From an uncultured Clostridia bacterium (GTDB lineage: Bacteria; Bacillota; Clostridia; Christensenellales; UBA1242), in contig CALWPK010000003.1 in assembly GCA_944383415.1 (NCBI GenBank), positions 1-64,000 on the forward strand: a stretch of 64,000 nt of DNA, in the 5' to 3' direction. Below, one piece after another: positions 59,276 to 64,000 of the stretch. The notes beneath the pieces are model-generated. The model did no database searches. It saw nothing but the letters and a program-made list of their open reading frames with translations, and was not told the DNA's origin. A program made the position numbers and the translations under genes. Numbering within the stretch: position 1 is the first letter of the stretch; each line of letters begins with the position of its first letter.

Positions 59276-62200
59276 ATGAAGAAAGAAAGTGCGAATCTAA
59301 ACTATGTGAAAATGGAAGAAGAAATATTGAAATTTTGGCAGGATAGAGATATCTTCAACAAGATGAAAGAAAAGAACAAGAAGACTGGCAAATATTTCAC
59401 CACTCTTGATGGTCCTATCACGGCAAACTATACTATGGGACTTCATCACGCCTATGGTAGGACGTTTAAGGACGCTATGATCAAATTCGAGGCAATGCGT
59501 GGGTGCGATCAGCATTATCAAAACGGCTTTGACGCACATGGACTACCTGTGGAAAAGAAAGTCGAAGAGGCGCTTGGTCTCGATAGCAAACGCGACATTG
59601 AACGCTACGGAATTGATAAATTCGTCAAGGCGTGTATGGACTCTGTGGAGAAATATTCTGCACTGCAAACTCAATCTTCCATCAGGCTCGGTCAGTGGAT
59701 GAATTGGGAGGATAGTTATTACACCAATAGCGATGAAAATATCACGGCTATATGGTATTTTTTGAAAAAGTGTCACGAAAAAGGTTGGATCAAACAATCT
59801 TATCGTCCCACTCCGTGGTGCACGCGATGCGGTACCAGCATAGCAGAGAATGATATGTCTGGAGATGACGTATATCGCGATGATACCTGTCAGGCAATCT
59901 TCTTCAAATGTCCTATCAAAAATTCGAATGACGATATCCTCGTTTGGACCACTACTCCTTGGACACTATGTGCCAATGTGGCTGTGGCTGTCAACCCAGA
60001 ATTTGATTATAATATAGTAAAGATCAAGTCAAGCGACAGGAATCTGATAGTGATGGCGAATCTTATGAAAGTCTTGAAAGACGATGTGGATCACGTCATC
60101 AAGACAGTGAAAGGAAGCGAATTGGTAGGCAAGGCGTATGAAACCTGTTTCCCAGAACTAGATGAACAGCAATTCGAGCATAAAATTGTGGCGTGGGATA
60201 TGGTGGACGCTAGCGAAGGATCTGGAGCGGTGCATATTGCTCCGGGTTGTGGAGAGAGCGACTATGATTTGGGCAAATCGATTGGACTAAAAAATATTAT
60301 TCCTATTGATGAGGCGGGATATTTCTATCCGAATTTCGGAGTGTTGGCGGGCAAAGATGCCAACAATGACGAAACTCGCGATTTCATATTCGATGTGCTG
60401 AAACTGCGCGGAAAAGTTTATTACACTCACAAATATACTCACAGATATCCACATTGCCACAGATGCAAACGCCCTTTGGTGTACAGGCTGATCAGTCAAT
60501 GGGTCATCAAAGTGGATGAGGTGAGACCTCAATTGATCAAGACGATTGACGACGTCGAATTCCAGCCAGATTTTATGAAAAAACGTATGCTAGATTGGCT
60601 CAACAATATGGGAGATTGGTCAATAAGTAGGAATAGATATTACGGACTGCCACTACCTTTCTATCCTTGTAAAAATTGCGGAGAATTGACTGTGGTTGGC
60701 TCAATTGAAGAGTTGAAAAACCTATCGAGTGCAGAAGAGGTGGACAAGATTCCTCATCTTCATAGACCATATATAGACAATGTGAAGATTACTTGTCCTC
60801 ATTGCGGGAGCAAGGTGGAGAGGATCAAAGAAGTGGGAGATGCTTGGCTAGATGCTGGTATTACTCCGTTCAGCACAAACAAATATTTCACTGATCAAGA
60901 GTTTTTCAAGAAAAATTTTCCAGCAGAGTGCGTGATCGAGGGAAAAGAGCAGATCAGATTGTGGTTCTATTCCTTGCTCATTATGAGTGTCGTCATTTTG
61001 GGCAAAGCACCATACAAGAAGATCTCCACCACTCCAATGTTGCTCGCTCAAGACGGGAAGAAATTGTCAAAATCTAGCCCTAATAATATTCCTCTTGATA
61101 CCGCATTTGAAGAGATTGGCGCAGATATCATAAGATACAATTTCGTCAATACTCCGCTTATCAACGATGTCAAGTTTGGACGCGAAACGTGTGATGAAGT
61201 GAAAAGAAAACTTTTGGGTCTTTGGAACGCGTATGTATTCTTGAACACTTATGCATATATAGACAATCCAGACCTCACAGATTACAAGCCTAAGGAAAGC
61301 GAACTTTCGTTCATAGACAGATGGCTAATCAATCGTGTAAATGAATTCTCTTCCAATGCCTATACTGCATATTCCCATCAAAATTTCGGTGCGGTCGCTA
61401 AAGATTTTGAAATCTTGGTGGACGAACTGACCAACTGGTATATTAGGAATAATAGACGTAGATTCTACAAGAGCGAAAACAATATTGACACTCTCAATGC
61501 ATATTTCTGCTTGAATTATGCTATCAAGAATATCAGTATGACGATGTTCCCTATCATACCATTCATTAGCGAATACTTGTGGCAAAATGCGGTGCGTGTT
61601 TTGGACAAAAAAGCACCGGAAAGTGTGGCATTAAACGGTTTCGTTTTGAATGAATATGAGGTGAAAGATTTAGGTTTGACTCACAAAACAGATATTGTGC
61701 GCGATGTTTTCGCACTCACTAGCAAACTGAGAAACGAAAATCAGATCAAAGTGAAACAACCTCTCAAAACTCTATATATCAACGGCAATGACGATGTCGC
61801 TCAGGCGGTGGAAATCTATAGAGAAATGATAGAGAGTGAGTTGAATATAAAAAATGTCGTGATGGAAAAAGACAATTCCAAATTCAATATAGAGTTTTTG
61901 GTGCTTGACTTCAGAAAGGCGGGTGCAGTACTGAAAGGTGACGTCCAAAAAGTAAAAGAATTGTTGCTTTCTGCTGGCGAGAAAGAGATGGCTAGAATGG
62001 TGGGAGAATTCAAAGCGGGCAAGGTAAATGTCGGCGAATTTAAGAATTTGGATAGTTCATTGTTCAATATTTCCACCAAACCAAAAGACGACTTTGTGAT
62101 CGCCAACGATGAAAGTCTGACAGTCGTTCTCGACATCACCATTGATAGAGAACTTATGCTTGAAGGATTGTCGAGAGAGTTGATCCGTACGGCACAAGTT

Positions 62201-62416
62201 TTGAGAAAAGAAGCCAATTTCAATGTAGAAGATAGAATATATTTGGATTTTGAGACTGAAAGTGAGGACCTGAACGAAATCATTGACAAATTTGCTGACA
62301 AAATCAAGAGCGAACTTTTGGCTCTAGATGTGATGAAATTGAGCGATCCTGAAGTGGAAGAGAAATGTGAAATCGCTGATGAAAAAATTGTAATCAAAAT
62401 GAAAAGAGCAAAATAA
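59276..62416 (+). CDS. ileS: Isoleucyl-tRNA synthetase, eukaryote-like (type 2)
   Basis: Charges tRNA-Ile. The 1046-aa enzyme has a HIGH-region variant in GPITANYTMGLHHAYGRTFK, GLPVEKKVEEALG, the editing domain (VWTTTPWTLCANVAVAVNPE; GSGAVHIAPGCGESDYDLG), the KMSKS variant AQDGKKLSKSSPNNIP, and a long C-terminal part with the anticodon-binding domain. The length and the C-terminus fit the eukaryotic-like type 2 enzymes, which in bacteria are often linked to mupirocin tolerance. The start follows TTAGGAGAAAAT. It is controlled by the leader-peptide attenuator upstream rather than a T-box. Confidence 0.95.
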   Translation: MKKESANLNYVKMEEEILKFWQDRDIFNKMKEKNKKTGKYFTTLDGPITANYTMGLHHAYGRTFKDAMIKFEAMRGCDQHYQNGFDAHGLPVEKKVEEALGLDSKRDIERYGIDKFVKACMDSVEKYSALQTQSSIRLGQWMNWEDSYYTNSDENITAIWYFLKKCHEKGWIKQSYRPTPWCTRCGTSIAENDMSGDDVYRDDTCQAIFFKCPIKNSNDDILVWTTTPWTLCANVAVAVNPEFDYNIVKIKSSDRNLIVMANLMKVLKDDVDHVIKTVKGSELVGKAYETCFPELDEQQFEHKIVAWDMVDASEGSGAVHIAPGCGESDYDLGKSIGLKNIIPIDEAGYFYPNFGVLAGKDANNDETRDFIFDVLKLRGKVYYTHKYTHRYPHCHRCKRPLVYRLISQWVIKVDEVRPQLIKTIDDVEFQPDFMKKRMLDWLNNMGDWSISRNRYYGLPLPFYPCKNCGELTVVGSIEELKNLSSAEEVDKIPHLHRPYIDNVKITCPHCGSKVERIKEVGDAWLDAGITPFSTNKYFTDQEFFKKNFPAECVIEGKEQIRLWFYSLLIMSVVILGKAPYKKISTTPMLLAQDGKKLSKSSPNNIPLDTAFEEIGADIIRYNFVNTPLINDVKFGRETCDEVKRKLLGLWNAYVFLNTYAYIDNPDLTDYKPKESELSFIDRWLINRVNEFSSNAYTAYSHQNFGAVAKDFEILVDELTNWYIRNNRRRFYKSENNIDTLNAYFCLNYAIKNISMTMFPIIPFISEYLWQNAVRVLDKKAPESVALNGFVLNEYEVKDLGLTHKTDIVRDVFALTSKLRNENQIKVKQPLKTLYINGNDDVAQAVEIYREMIESELNIKNVVMEKDNSKFNIEFLVLDFRKAGAVLKGDVQKVKELLLSAGEKEMARMVGEFKAGKVNVGEFKNLDSSLFNISTKPKDDFVIANDESLTVVLDITIDRELMLEGLSRELIRTAQVLRKEANFNVEDRIYLDFETESEDLNEIIDKFADKIKSELLALDVMKLSDPEVEEKCEIADEKIVIKMKRAK

Positions 62417-62473
62417 TTTTTGTTATAGACTTGATAAACGAACCGCAAATATGTCACTTAAAATAAAACTTGC

Positions 62474-62508
62474 TAGGAAGAAATCTTAATTTCTTCCTAT
62501 TTTTTTTA
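62474..62508 (+). terminator. Terminator of ileS
   Basis: AGGAAGAAAT-CTTA-ATTTCTTCCT, then a T-run. It is nearly identical to the hairpin after the tRNA gene. Confidence 0.93.
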
Positions 62509-62509
62509 C

Positions 62510-62800
62510 GAATGAAAACCTATTGATTATCTAGTATTGCGGTTGAGGTTAATTTTTGATTAAATAAAATAAATGAGAAAATAAAGTTTGATATTTAAAA
62601 ACGGAATATAAAATATTATCAGTACAACGTGTTTATATTATGCAGTAGGTGATTGCAATTTTGCATTACTGAGGATTGGATCTTAATTTTGTATTGTATT
62701 AGGTGTCAGTATTCAGGCATTAAATATTTCAATCTATTTATATGTCAAAATTCTTAAAAAATATATATGAAATCTAGAATAATAGGTTGAATTTCATTTT
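62510..62800 (+). repeat. Intergenic region, possible third copy of the dispersed repeat
   Basis: The first 40 bases (ATGAAAACC...GATTATCTAG...GCGGTTGAGGTT) resemble 984-1030, in the same position relative to a terminator. The rest is too diverged to align by eye. No ORF with initiation signals. Confidence 0.3.
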
Positions 62801-62805
62801 GATAG

Positions 62806-62834
62806 TTGATTTTTAGTTGAAGATATGATATACT
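62806..62834 (+). promoter_or_regulatory. tRNA-Arg promoter
   Basis: TTGATT (62806-62811), 17 bp, TATACT (62829-62834), about 26 bases before the mature tRNA. Confidence 0.8.
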
Positions 62835-62860
62835 ATCATAGTTTGAAATTTTATCGTAAA

Positions 62861-62936
62861 GATCTCGTAGTAAAACTGGATATTACGGAGCCCTCCTAAG
62901 GCTTTGTTCTGGGTTCGAGTCCCGGCGGGGTCACCA
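62861..62936 (+). tRNA. tRNA-Arg (CCU anticodon, reads AGG)
   Basis: Complete cloverleaf: acceptor GATCTCG/CGGGGTC (two G-U), D stem GTAA/TTAC, anticodon stem GAGCC/GGCTT with loop CTCCTAA (anticodon CCT), a 4-nt variable loop, T stem CTGGG/CCCGG with loop TTCGAGT, discriminator A and encoded CCA. Confidence 0.93.
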
Positions 62937-62992
62937 TTATGAAAAGACTACTTTGATTGAAGTGAATCACGATGTGGTCGCTCAAAAAACTT

Positions 62993-63025
62993 AGGAAGAA
63001 ATTTTGGATTTCTTCCTATTTTTTT
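62993..63025 (+). terminator. Terminator of tRNA-Arg
   Basis: AGGAAGAAAT-TTTGG-ATTTCTTCCT, then A and T7. Same stem as at 62474. Confidence 0.92.
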
Positions 63026-63187
63026 GATCTTTTCTATTGTAAAATTCTATCAAATCTTCAACTAATATTTGATATTATATTAGTCTATTAACATTTTTAT
63101 ATGAAAAAATATTAATAATTGTATACATTATGTAATCTATCAATGATCAATCTATTCAAATAGAAATTTATAATGAAATGCAGTATT

Positions 63188-64000
63188 TCACATTTGTGCT
63201 ATTAAGGATTCAATTTGCTCAAGTGTTGTGTATTGGAGAATTTGCTGTTTTAATAGGGTGGCGTTGTTTGTTGATTTTACGTACCACATAAGATGTTTCT
63301 TGAAATATGACACGAGTGTACGCTCAGTTTTGTAATAACTTTTCAGCAATTCGAGGTGAGTTTTGACCGCATCCTTTTTTGAATATGGAGGATTTATTTC
63401 TTTCAAAATTGAAAAAATTTCAGGATTACCTATAGCGTTCCTTCCTATCATCACGCCCGCACAACCAATAGATCTAGCGTATTCAACATCGTCTTTAGTC
63501 TTGATATCGCCACTCCAAAATACTGGAATTCGTACACTTTCCACCAATTTTTTATATGCCGTTTTATCAACGGCACCGGCATATCCTTGCTCTCTTGTGC
63601 GCGCGTGAAGAGTGATGAAACTAACTCCCGCTTGTTCACACATTTTTCCGAATTCAATATAGTTTATATCTCCATCAATACCTAGACGAAATTTGACCGA
63701 AACAGGCCTGTTGCTAAACTTCACCAACGCAGAGATAATTTCCCTAGTTTTCCCAATGTCTCGCATCATTGCCGATCCGTCATTGTTTTTTACAATCTTC
63801 GGAGCAGGGCATCCGCAATTAAAATCAATAATGTCAAAGTCTTTTAAAATGTCAGATGATATAACCTTAATTAAACTTTCTTTTTCGTGACCGAAAAGTT
63901 GAACGGCACGAAGAGATTTGGATTCTTCCCTGAGCATTTTTTGCGATGTCTTTGAATTGTGTTCAAGTGCTTTAACACTGATCATCTCGCTGACCACCAT
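63188..64000 (-). CDS. dus: tRNA-dihydrouridine synthase, 5'-truncated by the window edge
   Basis: A flavoenzyme that reduces uridine to dihydrouridine in tRNA. The 270 residues in view show the DusB-like pattern: AVQLFGHEKESL, the active-site Cys in DFNCGCPAPKIVKNNDGSAM, SVKFRLGIDGD, ITLHARTREQGYAG, and the phosphate-binding GVMIGRNAIGNPEIF. The frame runs off the window's end, so about 50 or more N-terminal residues are missing. It is convergent with the tRNA-Arg gene. Which Dus subfamily is not certain. Confidence 0.95.
   Translation of the reverse strand: MVVSEMISVKALEHNSKTSQKMLREESKSLRAVQLFGHEKESLIKVISSDILKDFDIIDFNCGCPAPKIVKNNDGSAMMRDIGKTREIISALVKFSNRPVSVKFRLGIDGDINYIEFGKMCEQAGVSFITLHARTREQGYAGAVDKTAYKKLVESVRIPVFWSGDIKTKDDVEYARSIGCAGVMIGRNAIGNPEIFSILKEINPPYSKKDAVKTHLELLKSYYKTERTLVSYFKKHLMWYVKSTNNATLLKQQILQYTTLEQIESLIAQM

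Overview
This is a 64 kb chromosomal window from a low-GC, Gram-positive-like (Bacillota/Clostridia-type) bacterium, probably an uncultured anaerobic fermenter. The grounds are the order pgk-tpiA-gpmI-secG-rnr-smpB-ssrA (the Bacillota glycolysis/SsrA arrangement, here without eno), SpmA/SpmB, two proteins resembling the Spo0A DNA-binding domain, two TasA/SipW-type secreted proteins, pyruvate:ferredoxin oxidoreductase, a CoA-transferase and a 2-enoate-reductase-like flavoenzyme. No rRNA, phage, plasmid, insertion sequence or CRISPR array is visible.

Layout. 1-980: 3' part of tuf and its terminator. 980-2718: gene-poor, with a diverged dispersed repeat, a decayed minus-strand gene, an attenuator-like unit and a very AT-rich island. 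2719-9265: trpS, a YcxB-like protein, a membrane acyltransferase with a basic tail, a CoA-transferase, a small protein, an ArsR-type regulator and an unknown. 9331-17400: pgk, tpiA, gpmI, a small membrane protein, secG, rnr, an AT-rich island, smpB, and tmRNA on the opposite strand. 17400-28681: a frameshifted small gene, pyk, a VTT-domain membrane protein, a zinc-ribbon/SPFH cluster, hypotheticals, a lipoprotein, a PflX-like radical SAM protein, rpiB, a TM2 protein and mnmA. 28682-34500: a TasA-like protein behind a structured leader, a tandem array of structured repeats, Clostridia-type hypotheticals and an FtsK-gamma-like protein. 34523-46051: a CYTH-like protein, a NOL1/NOP2/Sun methylase, a coiled-coil membrane protein, a patatin, a ComEC-like MBL protein, transketolase, rplM-rpsI and truA. 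46136-64000: nifJ, tex, two convergent Spo0A-C-like regulators, a second TasA-like protein, spmAB, a metal exporter behind a 27-codon ORF and hairpin, a 2-enoate-reductase-like enzyme, ileS behind an Ile-rich leader peptide, tRNA-Arg(CCU) and the end of a dus gene.

The most interesting content is regulatory. (1) Many genes have a sigma-A-type -10 box whose last base lies exactly 7 nt before the ATG, usually with no Shine-Dalgarno, so the predicted mRNA is leaderless. (2) Three such units (1967, 55388, 59125) are short ORFs followed by an intrinsic-terminator hairpin. The one before ileS encodes MKMNIIIGKIIVSSII (7 of 16 residues Ile) and looks like ribosome-mediated attenuation of an aminoacyl-tRNA synthetase. 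(3) The palindrome TTTTGTACAAAA, in pairs with centres 20-21 bp apart, lies at three promoters, two of them driving Spo0A-C-like proteins. (4) A tandem array at 30594-31160 carries hairpins with compensatory base changes.

Metabolic reading (inference): sugars pass through pgk/tpiA/gpmI/pyk and transketolase/rpiB to pyruvate, which PFOR oxidises to acetyl-CoA; the CoA-transferase and enoate reductase would serve fermentation. trpS, ileS, tuf, smpB, ssrA, truA, mnmA, dus, rnr, tex and the RsmF-type methylase are housekeeping translation and RNA functions.
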